Source: DASUTB01 sp036374835 (GTDB lineage Bacteria > Actinomycetota > Actinomycetes > Jiangellales > Jiangellaceae). From it: a stretch of DNA of 64,000 nt. This document shows, piece by piece, positions 16,978-25,262 of this stretch (position 1 is the first letter of the stretch; every line of letters starts with the position of its first letter). Position numbers and translations under genes: made by a program. The notes below the pieces were generated by a model. That model was not told where the DNA came from, made no database searches, and saw only the letters and a program-made list of their open reading frames with translations. The stretch is from positions 1 to 64,000 of the forward strand of contig DASUTB010000136.1 of the NCBI GenBank assembly GCA_036374835.1, given 5' to 3'.

Positions 16978-19082
16978 ACGCGGCCTCCCGTCGTCGTCCG
17001 TTCGTGCTGGAGCGCCGCCCAGACGGTCTCGGCGCGGATGGGTAGTGATCGGACGCGGACGTTCGTTGCGGCTGCGACGGCGTTCGCGATCGCCGCAGCG
17101 GTCGGTACGTTGGTGAGCTCCCCCGCTGCCTTGATATTGAGCGGCGCGATGCCGCTGCCGCCGGTAACCAGGACGGTATCGAGGGGCGGGACGTCCCGCG
17201 TCGACGGAAGCTTGAACTCGCCGAGCGTTCCGGACCACACCTGGCCGTCCTCGATCTGCAGGTCTTCCAGGCAGGCGAACCCGTAACCCATCGCCGTGCC
17301 GCCGTCGAGTTGCATGCTGTGCGCCGCCGGATTGAGGATGTCCGCGACATCCACCGCCGATACGATCCGAAGCACCCGGATCTCCCCGGTGGCCGGATCG
17401 ACCGCGACATCAGCTATCTGTACGCAGTAGGACGTCACGTCGGCGCCCAGATCGTCGTCGATCTCCACCGTGACGGCGTTCTGTTCACCACGGTCTGCCC
17501 ACGCCTTGACGGCGGCTGCGGCGACAGCACCCAGGCCGACCGAAACCCGGCTGCCGCCCGCACCACGGTCGTAGGGCAGCTCATCCGTCGGCACGTGGAC
17601 AACCCGGACCGTGTCTTCGGGCACACCGAGCCCTTCGGCGAGAATTCTGCGGGCCACGGTATGGCTGCCGGTCCCGGTCTCCGGAACGGCCACCTCGGCG
17701 CGAATGCCGCCGTCGTCCTCGGCGGCGAGCCGTAGGCTCGTGCGCGCAGCGCGGGTGGTGTGCCGGTCGTAGACGCCCACCCCTCTCCCAGTCAACCAGC
17801 CGGCCGGCGCCGGGCACTGCCCGGACGCGGCCCCCAGCGCGGCGTCCAATGTCTCCTGCCCCCGGCACTGCGCCCATGTGATGCCGTGAATGTTGGGCTC
17901 GCCGCCGCGGAGCAGGTTGCGTCGGCGCAGCTCGACCGGTGCGATGCCGACCTTCAGCGCCAGCTCGTCCAGCGCGGACTCGACCGCGAAGGTGGTCTGC
18001 GGTGCCGCGGGCGCGCGCATGTGGCCGCGCGGGACCGAGTTCGTGTAGGCGATGCGCACATCGGTGTGGACTGCCGGGATGCGGTACGGGCTGCCGGCGT
18101 CGCCAAGGCCGCTCAGATCGACATTGACGCGTGGCTTGAAGCCGGCGTACGCACCACCATCCGCAACAGCGTCGACACGCAGAACCTGCAGCCTGCCGTC
18201 CCGGTCACATCCGGCGCGGACTCGCAGCGCCATCGAGTGACGAGGACTTGTCGCCGACAAGTCCTCCGAGTAGCGAACGGCAAGCTTCACCGGCCGGCCG
18301 GTCAGCCGCGCGAGCTGCACACACAGCGGGGTCTCGCCGATCAGTCCCTTCCCGCCGAAATCACCGCCGATGGCGACCGGGTGGACGACGATGTCGGATG
18401 GATCCAGCTTCAGGCAAGCCGCCAGCTCGTCGCGCACCCGGTACGGCGACTTGTCGCTCGCCCAGACCTGGATCGTGCCGTCCTGCACGCTCGCCACACA
18501 CGCCTGCGGCTCGAGATAGCCTTGGTGACCGCTCGGCGTGGCGTAGGTCTTGTCCACCATATGAGCCGACCGGGCCAGCAGCTCGTTCGCCTCTGCCGCA
18601 TCGCCGCTCGTCACGTGCGACTGCGTGTTGACCGGGTCGGCCTTCGTCACCACGGCTCCCGGGTACTCCCACGGCGAGTCGTGCACCGCCTGGGCGCCCG
18701 GCTCCAGAGCCGCGGTGGCATCGAGGACGGGCGGCAACTCCTCGTACTGGACGTCCACCCGGAGGGCCGCTTCTTCGGCCTGGGCGCGAGTCTCGGCCAC
18801 GACGGCCGCCACCCGCTCGCCGATGAAGCGCACCTTTCCTCGCGCCAGGATAGGGATGTCCTTGACTCGCCGACCGAACGTGATCTCCGGCATGTCGTTG
18901 GCGGTGAACACGCCGATGACGCCGGGCACGGCACGTGCCGCCGTCAGGTCGAACCCACCGATCCAGGCATGCTTGACCGGGCTGCGCACCAGGACCGCGT
19001 GGCACATGCCGGGCAGCATCGTGTCCGCCGCGTACCGCGTGGCACCGCGGGCCTTGGCGACGGCATCGATGCGGGGGGCCAC
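16974..19082 (-). CDS. Molybdenum hydroxylase large subunit (CoxL/XdhA type)
   Basis: This 702-residue subunit binds the molybdopterin cofactor. Seen are GGDFGGKG, the region RGHMRAPAAPQ (usually MRxPG; the Gly is not in the normal place), and near the end KAAGELTNVP holding the catalytic Glu of the family. It is slightly shorter than most CoxL proteins. Family members hydroxylate N-heteroaromatics, purines, aldehydes or CO. The CO-dehydrogenase Cys loop is not apparent, so a ring hydroxylase or aldehyde oxidase is more likely. GTG 19082 with TAGGAGCG upstream is the best start; longer frames enter the neighbouring gene. Confidence 0.88.
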   Translation of the reverse strand: MAPRIDAVAKARGATRYAADTMLPGMCHAVLVRSPVKHAWIGGFDLTAARAVPGVIGVFTANDMPEITFGRRVKDIPILARGKVRFIGERVAAVVAETRAQAEEAALRVDVQYEELPPVLDATAALEPGAQAVHDSPWEYPGAVVTKADPVNTQSHVTSGDAAEANELLARSAHMVDKTYATPSGHQGYLEPQACVASVQDGTIQVWASDKSPYRVRDELAACLKLDPSDIVVHPVAIGGDFGGKGLIGETPLCVQLARLTGRPVKLAVRYSEDLSATSPRHSMALRVRAGCDRDGRLQVLRVDAVADGGAYAGFKPRVNVDLSGLGDAGSPYRIPAVHTDVRIAYTNSVPRGHMRAPAAPQTTFAVESALDELALKVGIAPVELRRRNLLRGGEPNIHGITWAQCRGQETLDAALGAASGQCPAPAGWLTGRGVGVYDRHTTRAARTSLRLAAEDDGGIRAEVAVPETGTGSHTVARRILAEGLGVPEDTVRVVHVPTDELPYDRGAGGSRVSVGLGAVAAAAVKAWADRGEQNAVTVEIDDDLGADVTSYCVQIADVAVDPATGEIRVLRIVSAVDVADILNPAAHSMQLDGGTAMGYGFACLEDLQIEDGQVWSGTLGEFKLPSTRDVPPLDTVLVTGGSGIAPLNIKAAGELTNVPTAAAIANAVAAATNVRVRSLPIRAETVWAALQHERTTTGGRV

Positions 19083-19092
19083 GGCTACGCTC

Positions 19093-20844
19093 CTATTTGG
19101 GTTGGCAGACGACGTCGACCAGGGCAGGCCGGCCTCGCTCGAGCACCACGTCAGCCGCGCGCCGGACGGCGGGTCCCACCGCCGCCGGGTCGGAGATCGG
19201 ACCTTCGCCGTGCCAGCCGAAACCTCGGGCGATGGCACCGAAATCCGGCGACGGGTTGTCGATCTCCATCCCAAGGTACGCGTTCTCGACCGGCGTGCCT
19301 CGCTGCCGGGCCACCCGCTCCTGATGCTCCCAATCGTTGTAGTACGACCGGTTGTTGAACATCACGGCCAGAACCGGCAGCTCGTAATGGCTCGCCACCC
19401 ACAGCGCGCCGACGTCGAACATCAGGTCGCCGTCGGGCTGCAGGTCGACGACCAGTCGGCCGGACCCCTTGTGCGCCAGCGCGACTCCTAGTGACATCGG
19501 GAACTGGGTCGCGGTGCCGATGCTCTTTCCCGGGTGCCGGTAGGGGCGGTCGAAGTTCCACGTTCGCAGCGCCCAGTCGTTGGCTGTTCCCGCGCTCAGC
19601 ACCCAGTCGTGATCTGAGATGGCTTCCCAGACCTCGGCTGCCAGCCGGGCCGTCGACACCGGTGAGGCGTCCCAGACCTGCTCGGCCGCGCGTCGCCAGC
19701 CCTGCCAGGTCTCGTCGTGAACGGCGGCCAGCTGCTGCCGGCGTCGCTCCCGGCGGGCCTGGACCTCGTCATTTTCTTCTTTTGTGAGCTCGCGGCAGAG
19801 ATCGATCAACATCGGCAATGCGACGGTCGTGTCCGCGGTCACCTGGAGGTCGGTTTCGCACAACTCGGTGAAGTCATGCGACCAGGCCGAGATGCCGGTG
19901 TCGTTGAAGCCGAGGTCGAGCACCGTGGCGTCGGCCGGAATGCGCGACGTCACGACCCTGGTGGTCGACTCCAGCGTCTGGGTGGGTTTGCCCATGTCAT
20001 TGACGTCGATGAAGAGCACGAGGTCCGCGTCTTCGAGCGCTCGCGAGCCGGTCACATTGAGCGGATGCCGGTTGGGGAAGTTCAGCCTGATGTTGGTGTC
20101 GATCACACCGATACCGACCAGTTCCGCAAGCTCAACGAGGTGGTCGAAGCAACGTGGGTCGCGTCCGGCGTAGCCTGAGATCAGCACCGGCCGCTCCGCG
20201 GCCACCAGAAGGTCGGCGAGTTTACGAAGCGCGGCCGGGTCCGGCCCGGGAGCGGCCGGAACGGCGAGCCGACCGACGTCCGGGACGGAGACGTCCTCAG
20301 CCAGCTCGTTCTCCTGGAGCATCGCGTCCAGCGCGAGGTAGACCGGACCCTGGGGCTGGCTCATTGCGACGCGGTAGCCGCGGATCACCGACTTTGCGAC
20401 CGAACCGATCGTCGCCGGCTGATCGTCCCACTTGGTGTAGTCCCGAACCGCGTTTCCCTGGATGTTCGCAGCATGGATCCAGTCGATGTTCGGGCGTCGG
20501 CGCGTCGTATCCATTGGGCCGGCGCCGCCGAAGATGACGACCGGAGCCCGATCGATCTGCGCGTAGTAGATGCCCATGCTGCCGTGCAACAGGCCGACCA
20601 CGTTGTGCAGGATGACGGCCATCGGCTCCCCGGTGGCTTTCGCGTAGCCGTGGGCCAGGCCGACAGCTACCTTCTCGTGCGGGCACTCGATCATCTCGGG
20701 TCTGTTCTGCCCGTAGTTCACGATCGAGTCGTGCAATCCCCGGAATGACGAGCCAGGGTTGAGGCTGACGTAACGAAGGCCGAGTGCCTGCATCACGTCG
20801 ACCATGTGGTCAGAGCCGTAGCGAGGCTCGCCGTTTCCGCTCAT
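19093..20844 (-). CDS. Thiamine-diphosphate enzyme (acetolactate synthase/benzoylformate decarboxylase type)
   Basis: The 583-residue protein has the three-domain ThDP layout: N-terminal PYR domain with activating Glu in CPHEKVAVGLAHGYAKA, a middle domain, and a C-terminal PP domain with the cofactor motif QPDGDLMFD ending in FNN. It would decarboxylate or carboligate a 2-oxo acid. ATG 20844 overlaps the PanB-like stop (ATGA) and follows AAAGGGG. Co-expression with Rieske and Mo-hydroxylase genes suggests an aryl- or ring-derived 2-oxo acid substrate. Acetohydroxyacid synthase in biosynthesis is unlikely since no ilvN/ilvC lies nearby. Confidence 0.85.
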   Translation of the reverse strand: MSGNGEPRYGSDHMVDVMQALGLRYVSLNPGSSFRGLHDSIVNYGQNRPEMIECPHEKVAVGLAHGYAKATGEPMAVILHNVVGLLHGSMGIYYAQIDRAPVVIFGGAGPMDTTRRRPNIDWIHAANIQGNAVRDYTKWDDQPATIGSVAKSVIRGYRVAMSQPQGPVYLALDAMLQENELAEDVSVPDVGRLAVPAAPGPDPAALRKLADLLVAAERPVLISGYAGRDPRCFDHLVELAELVGIGVIDTNIRLNFPNRHPLNVTGSRALEDADLVLFIDVNDMGKPTQTLESTTRVVTSRIPADATVLDLGFNDTGISAWSHDFTELCETDLQVTADTTVALPMLIDLCRELTKEENDEVQARRERRRQQLAAVHDETWQGWRRAAEQVWDASPVSTARLAAEVWEAISDHDWVLSAGTANDWALRTWNFDRPYRHPGKSIGTATQFPMSLGVALAHKGSGRLVVDLQPDGDLMFDVGALWVASHYELPVLAVMFNNRSYYNDWEHQERVARQRGTPVENAYLGMEIDNPSPDFGAIARGFGWHGEGPISDPAAVGPAVRRAADVVLERGRPALVDVVCQPK

Positions 20845-21671
20845 GTTGTCCCCTTTCCGGTAGCGGGCCTCTTGATCTGACGAGCAGCTCGCACGTCGTC
20901 GGCATAGGCCGTGATCGCCTCCAACGTGGTCTGGGCGACGTTGGCGTAGCCCCCACCGCCACTAGCCAACGACGAATGCGCATAGCCGATCGCGGCGTGA
21001 GCCATCCGCATCCGCCCGTCGAGCCAGGGGCCACCGCCCGTCCCACCGAGTACGGGGACCGGCACAGCCGCGACGACGCGCGGCCCCGCGACCGGTCCCG
21101 AGTTGGTGAAGTTCAGCAGTGCAGCCCCGGCGTCGGCCAGCGATTTGGCCTGGGCGAGCAGTTCCTCGGTGACCGTGTCCGGGACGTCGGGGGCCGTCCC
21201 GGACACGGCGTCATAGTCCACACCATGGCGCAGCGCCGTCTGTGGTGTGATGCCGAACTGGGCGAAAACCGGGATCCCGGCACGATCGATCGCCGTCACG
21301 GCGTCCGGAAAGTCGGCGGCGCCGTCAAGCTTGACCACGTCGGCGCCACCCTCTTTGACAAGCCGGATCGCAGCGCGGACGGCCGAATCCGTGCCCTCCT
21401 GGAGCGGCCCGAACGGGAAGTCACAGCTGACGAGGGCCTGGGACACGCCTCGGCGGACTGCCTGGCATACCATGATCATCTCGTCCAGCGTGACATCGAA
21501 CGGGTTGCGGCGCCCCCACAGGTTCGTGCCGACCGAGTCCCCGACGGAAACGATGTCCACTCCCACCTGATCGACGATCTTCGCGATCTGGTAGTCCCAC
21601 ACCACCACGCCCACGATCTTGCGGCCGTCACGCTTCATCTGCTGCAGCCGTGGCACGGTGACGGACGTCAT
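20841..21671 (-). CDS. PanB-like hydroxymethyltransferase family protein
   Basis: The 276-residue TIM-barrel protein aligns with ketopantoate hydroxymethyltransferase: VSVGDSVGTNLWG and SCDFPFGPLQEG hold the two metal-binding Asp positions. Two other PanB signatures differ: the usual VKLEGG reads VKLDGA and the segment expected to carry the catalytic Glu reads ALLNFTNSGP. It may therefore catalyse another reaction of the PEP-mutase/PanB superfamily, such as a retro-aldol or lyase step on a ring product. It lies between the ThDP enzyme and a small unknown gene in the same operon. Confidence 0.75.
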   Translation of the reverse strand: MTSVTVPRLQQMKRDGRKIVGVVVWDYQIAKIVDQVGVDIVSVGDSVGTNLWGRRNPFDVTLDEMIMVCQAVRRGVSQALVSCDFPFGPLQEGTDSAVRAAIRLVKEGGADVVKLDGAADFPDAVTAIDRAGIPVFAQFGITPQTALRHGVDYDAVSGTAPDVPDTVTEELLAQAKSLADAGAALLNFTNSGPVAGPRVVAAVPVPVLGGTGGGPWLDGRMRMAHAAIGYAHSSLASGGGGYANVAQTTLEAITAYADDVRAARQIKRPATGKGTT

Positions 21672-21686
21672 CTCGATCTCTCTCTT

Positions 21687-22214
21687 CTAGACCCGCAGCG
21701 CCGTGAGCAGGTCGATCAGATCGTCCTCTGCACTAGAGACGATAAGGACCATGGCGTATGGCCGGAGCGCGACGACGGCATCATTGGTATGCACTCCGGC
21801 AGGGGCGAGTACTACGCCAGCAGTCATGATGCGGCGATCCGCACAGGCTCGGCCGATGATCGCTGCCGCTTCTCCGCCGTCCGAGCCGGCCACCATGACG
21901 GCGACGTCGGCGCCATCAAGCTCGCGACTCAGCAGTGTCGTTTCTCCGTCCGTGCAGTCGCGGAGCGTGGCGTCGGTGGTTTCGCCGTTGCCCTTGGCCG
22001 TCGCGGCATCGTAGAGCAGGAAACGGGCGGAGCCGTCCCATCGGAGTTGAGACGCCCGCCGGACCACTCCCATCGCGCCGCCGTCGACTGCAACGATGCG
22101 CGAGTCACGCGGCAGGAACGGGTACTCGATACGGAATCGCGCCTCGGCCGCGGTTGCCGCCATCGCGCAACTGCTCAGCAGCGTCGGGCGTGGTATGGCC
22201 TCAGACCGATGCAT
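21687..22214 (-). CDS. Conserved-looking protein of unknown function, Gly-rich loop
   Basis: I do not recognise this 175-residue protein. It has an early segment RIVAVDGGAMGVV and a mid segment GADVAVMVAGSDGGEAAAII followed by MTAGVVLAP, an order that recalls FtsZ/tubulin-like nucleotide loops, though the GGGTGTG consensus is missing. No TM segment or signal peptide is evident. Its ATG overlaps the Rieske gene by 14 bp; ATG 22163 is an alternative. Position within a catabolic operon suggests an accessory or chaperone-like role for one of the enzymes, which is inference only. Confidence 0.6.
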   Translation of the reverse strand: MHRSEAIPRPTLLSSCAMAATAAEARFRIEYPFLPRDSRIVAVDGGAMGVVRRASQLRWDGSARFLLYDAATAKGNGETTDATLRDCTDGETTLLSRELDGADVAVMVAGSDGGEAAAIIGRACADRRIMTAGVVLAPAGVHTNDAVVALRPYAMVLIVSSAEDDLIDLLTALRV

Positions 22215-23487
22215 GCTTGGTCCCAGGCGTGACGCTCAACGCTTCCCGGCTCGCCTCGATGAAACCACGCTCGACGGGCAGCACCACCGACGCCGACCGG
22301 ACGCGCTGGTGTTCCGGGGCGACGCCCGGCGGGATGACACCGTCGTCACGGAGGGCCTCAGCAGCCTTGCGGAGTCTGATGCGCGCCTGGATGATTCCAC
22401 TGTCGGTCGACACGAGCCGTTCCTTGCTGCGATCGACGATCGGGCCCATGCTCTCCTGGAGCGAGGCATCCTGCATCGCGATTCCCCAAACACCGGAGTA
22501 CGTCTCACCACGACGCTGGGCTTCCCGGTCCATCAAGTAGTCGTTGTCCTTGTTCTGCAATGGCCGGAAGGTTCCTGGGACGTACTGGTTGTGCACGCCG
22601 TAGCCTTCGCGCATGGCCTGCAGCTCGGCGTCGGTGAGTGGGCGCGTCGGGTGGTAGTCGAACGAGTAGGTCCAGCAGTTCTCGTCGTCGATGGGTACCC
22701 AGAAGTGGCCATGCACCGGGTGGTCGCCGCGAGGAGGAATCATGGTGAAGTTCGGCATGACCCATGGCGTGATCCGCCAGTAGTAGTGCCCTTCCTCGGC
22801 GTTGCGGCGAGCCCCGATGAAGAGGCCGCCGTCCGCATCGGCCACCTCGAAGAACGGCTTGCGGTCGGTCAGGTTGTACGTGTTACCGCGGGCACCTTTG
22901 AACAGCGGGTCGTCCTTGAGCCCTCCGGAGTGCAGCCAGGAGACGTGGCTCGAGTCGATTCCGCCCTCGAGCGCCTGCAACCAGTTGCACTCCTGCCATC
23001 GCTTCGACGTGTATGTATGCTCCGCCGGAACACGGGCGAACTCCCACACCGGCAGTTCCGGACGAAGCTTCGGGTCCCCCATGTGTGTCCACAGCACGTC
23101 GCCGACCTGCACGAGCGGGTAGCTCTTCAGCCGCACCTTCTGCGGGAAGCGGCTGCCCTCCGGCTCGGAGGGAACGTCGATGCACTGGCCTGTCGTGTCG
23201 TACTTCCAGCCGTGATATGCGCAGCGCAGCCCGCCTTCCTCGTTGCGACCGAACCACAACGACACCCCGCGGTGCGCACAGAACTCGTCGATCAGGCCAT
23301 ACCGGCCATTGCTGTCCCGGAACGCGAGCAACCGCTCGGACAGCAGCTTGACGCGGACAGGTGGACAGTCGTTGGTGGGCAGCTCGTCCGCCAATAGCGC
23401 CGGCATCCAGTACTGCCGGAACAGCTCGCCCATCGCCGTGCCGGGACCGGTCTCGGTGAGCAGCTCGTTGATCTCTGGCTTGAGCAT
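22201..23487 (-). CDS. Rieske oxygenase, phthalate 4,5-dioxygenase type
   Basis: The 428-residue oxygenase component has a Rieske site, C-x-H-R (CAHRG about residue 69) and C-x2-H (CAYHGWKYD), and a mononuclear iron site in GGIDSSHVSWLHSG (D-x3-H-x4-H). Its length and LKPEINELLTETGPGTAMG start resemble phthalate 4,5-dioxygenase and vanillate/carbazole-like one-component-alpha oxygenases. It hydroxylates an aromatic ring using a separate reductase, which is not in the window. GGAGGTGACGG precedes ATG 23487. It is the first gene of the eight-gene minus-strand operon. Confidence 0.9.
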   Translation of the reverse strand: MLKPEINELLTETGPGTAMGELFRQYWMPALLADELPTNDCPPVRVKLLSERLLAFRDSNGRYGLIDEFCAHRGVSLWFGRNEEGGLRCAYHGWKYDTTGQCIDVPSEPEGSRFPQKVRLKSYPLVQVGDVLWTHMGDPKLRPELPVWEFARVPAEHTYTSKRWQECNWLQALEGGIDSSHVSWLHSGGLKDDPLFKGARGNTYNLTDRKPFFEVADADGGLFIGARRNAEEGHYYWRITPWVMPNFTMIPPRGDHPVHGHFWVPIDDENCWTYSFDYHPTRPLTDAELQAMREGYGVHNQYVPGTFRPLQNKDNDYLMDREAQRRGETYSGVWGIAMQDASLQESMGPIVDRSKERLVSTDSGIIQARIRLRKAAEALRDDGVIPPGVAPEHQRVRSASVVLPVERGFIEASREALSVTPGTKHASV

Positions 23488-23562
23488 CCGTCACCTCCAG
23501 GCGTCCCGCGCGTTGTACGGTCGCTTGCCTTCGAGTCGTGCACGAACGCCGATAACGGTAAT

Positions 23563-23575
23563 ATGTTATACCAAT
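23563..23575. promoter_or_regulatory. ATGTTATACCAAT element before the Rieske operon
   Basis: The site lies about 80 bp upstream of the Rieske start. TTATACCAAT is identical to 28272-28281. Read on the minus strand it gives TGGTATAAC, an extended -10 for the Rieske operon; as an operator it fits TNGTNNNACNA at 10 of 11 positions. Both readings can hold together. Confidence 0.5.
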
Positions 23576-23617
23576 GACCGGCGAGTCTCAAGATAGCACA
23601 GCTGACTGTGGTACGAC

Positions 23618-24346
23618 TCAGCGCTCGTGAAGCAACGCCCGGACCGCGTCATCCGGGAGTCGGGTGCCGCGCGTGAGGTGCTCGGCCATCTTGCGCTGCG
23701 CCTCCGCCGCGTCGCGCAGCTCGATGGCCTTGACGATCGCAGCGTGCTCCTGCACCGTCTGGGGAAATCCCGACTCCGTTGACTCGCGCCTGCGGATGAC
23801 ATGCATCGACAGCGGCCCCCGGAACGAATCAGTGACCAGCGACAGCGCGTTGTTGTGCGCGATCTGGGCCAGGCGGAGGTGGAACTGCACCGACATGTCG
23901 CGCTCATAGGTCCCCTGGTCCAGAGCCGCCTGCCCGTCGTTGGTGATCGTGCGGAGCTCCTCGATCTCCTCGTCGGTTGCGCGTGCGGTAGCAAGTGCGA
24001 CCGAGCCGAGTTCGAGGACCAGCCTCGTCTCCGCGATCTCTTCGGGCTCAAGCGAGGACAACAGCATTAGGTTGGTCAGGCCCTCACCTACGATCTCCGC
24101 GCCCGGCGATGTGACGAATGCGCCGCCCGTCGCCCCCACCCGGATCCTGATGAGCCCGAGCACCTCGAGACTGCGGAGTGCATCGCGTACCGTCACGCGG
24201 CTTACGCCGAAACGCTCGGCGAGATCGCGCTCGGGCGGTAGCCGGTCCCCCGGCTCGAGCTGTGACGACCGGATCGCGTCCTGGATCTGCTGCACGATCT
24301 GCAGCGAGATCCGTCCGCCCTCGACCGGCGCGAAGAGCTCGGCCAT
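23618..24346 (-). CDS. GntR-family regulator, FCD type (1)
   Basis: The 242-residue protein has an N-terminal winged helix (GDRLPPERDLAERFGVSRVTVRDAL, residues about 33-57) and an all-helical FCD ligand domain with metal-type residues (FHLRLAQIAHN, later QEHAAIVKAI). It normally represses catabolic genes until a carboxylic acid binds. It lies directly downstream of a second, similar GntR gene and upstream of the Rieske operon. The likely targets are the TCATACCATT-like sites. Confidence 0.9.
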   Translation of the reverse strand: MAELFAPVEGGRISLQIVQQIQDAIRSSQLEPGDRLPPERDLAERFGVSRVTVRDALRSLEVLGLIRIRVGATGGAFVTSPGAEIVGEGLTNLMLLSSLEPEEIAETRLVLELGSVALATARATDEEIEELRTITNDGQAALDQGTYERDMSVQFHLRLAQIAHNNALSLVTDSFRGPLSMHVIRRRESTESGFPQTVQEHAAIVKAIELRDAAEAQRKMAEHLTRGTRLPDDAVRALLHER

Positions 24347-24348
24347 CG

Positions 24349-25116
24349 TTACGCACCCTTCTCCTCGTCATACGAGCGTTCCACCTGCGCGTCGCCGTCG
24401 CCCGTACCACGGAGCCTACGGGCGGCGCGCTCGAGGTGCTCGGACATGATCGCCGTCGCTTGCTCGACGTTACGTTCCGCGATCGCGTCGACGATCTCCC
24501 GGTGCTCGCGAACTCCCTGACCGCCCAGGTCGGGTGCCACAGTGTATGCCTTCTGCAACGAGGCCAGCATGGGAGGTTGCAATGCATCGGTCATGAGCTC
24601 GACCGCCTGGTTGTGCGTGGCCCGGGACAGCCGGCCATGGAACTCCGCGGATAGGCCGACGTCAAAGCTACCGTCGGCCAACGCAGCTTCTGCTCGGTCG
24701 CAGATCGCTCGAAGGTCGGCGATGTCCTCGTCGTCAGCCCGCTCGCATGCGAGCGGGATCAGCGAAAGCTCGAAAACTTGCCGCGCCTCCATCACGTCCT
24801 CGGCACGCAAGTCCGAGAGCATCAGCATGTCGGTGATTCCCTCGGCGACCAGCTTCGGGGCCGGTGCCGTGACGAAGGCGCCGCCATGGGCACCGACCCG
24901 GATCTCGATCAGCCCCCGTGCCTCGAGGATGCGCAGGGCGTCGCGCACGGTCACTCGGCTGACGTTGAGTTGCTCGGTCAGCTGGCGCTCGGCCGGCAGC
25001 CGCTCACCTACCTTGAGCTCGCCCCGGCGGATTGCGTCCTTGACTCGGTCGACGATCTGCTCCGAGACGCGGCCGGTCTGCACTTGGCGAAACAGCATTC
25101 CCGAGCCATCACTCAT
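24349..25116 (-). CDS. GntR-family regulator, FCD type (2)
   Basis: The 255-residue protein is a paralogue of the previous gene, with the same winged helix (GERLPAERQLTEQLNVSRVTVRDAL) and FCD domain (AEFHGRLSRATHN, VREHREIVDAI). Two bases separate its stop from the next start. Two regulators with similar HTH but different ligand pockets would let two substrates control one set of sites. A site matching TNGTNNNACNA exactly (25141-25151) lies 25 bp before its start, which suggests autoregulation. Confidence 0.9.
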   Translation of the reverse strand: MSDGSGMLFRQVQTGRVSEQIVDRVKDAIRRGELKVGERLPAERQLTEQLNVSRVTVRDALRILEARGLIEIRVGAHGGAFVTAPAPKLVAEGITDMLMLSDLRAEDVMEARQVFELSLIPLACERADDEDIADLRAICDRAEAALADGSFDVGLSAEFHGRLSRATHNQAVELMTDALQPPMLASLQKAYTVAPDLGGQGVREHREIVDAIAERNVEQATAIMSEHLERAARRLRGTGDGDAQVERSYDEEKGA

Positions 25117-25140
25117 CTCGACAGTCCCCCCTCTTGTGAA

Positions 25141-25151
25141 TGGTAATACAA
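25141..25151 (+). promoter_or_regulatory. TGGTAATACAA, exact FCD-GntR half-site pattern
   Basis: This 11-mer matches TNGTNNNACNA, the known FadR/FCD-GntR operator core, at every fixed position. It lies between the divergent gntR-2 and bicupin genes and may control both. Confidence 0.5.
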
Positions 25152-25210
25152 ACTAACTGTGCCACGTGCGCCGGCCGCTCGCCTTCATACCCACCACAGT
25201 TGAATGGTCC

Positions 25211-25223
25211 ATCGGTATGACTA
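25211..25223 (+). promoter_or_regulatory. ATCGGTATGACTA element before the bicupin
   Basis: CGGTATGACTA differs from TNGTNNNACNA only at the first base and overlaps TATGAC / TATATAG hexamers that may serve as -10. It lies 40 bp before the bicupin start. Confidence 0.45.
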
Positions 25224-25262
25224 TATAGTGTTTCAGGCCAGGCACGACTGATCGGAGGGGCC

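Noticed and set aside
17760..19358. A 532-codon plus-strand frame
   Set aside because: It is antisense to the clear molybdenum hydroxylase large subunit and is Arg/Pro/His-rich noise without motifs.
20784..22232. A 482-codon plus-strand frame
   Set aside because: It is antisense to the PanB-like and small unknown genes, and has no recognisable domain.
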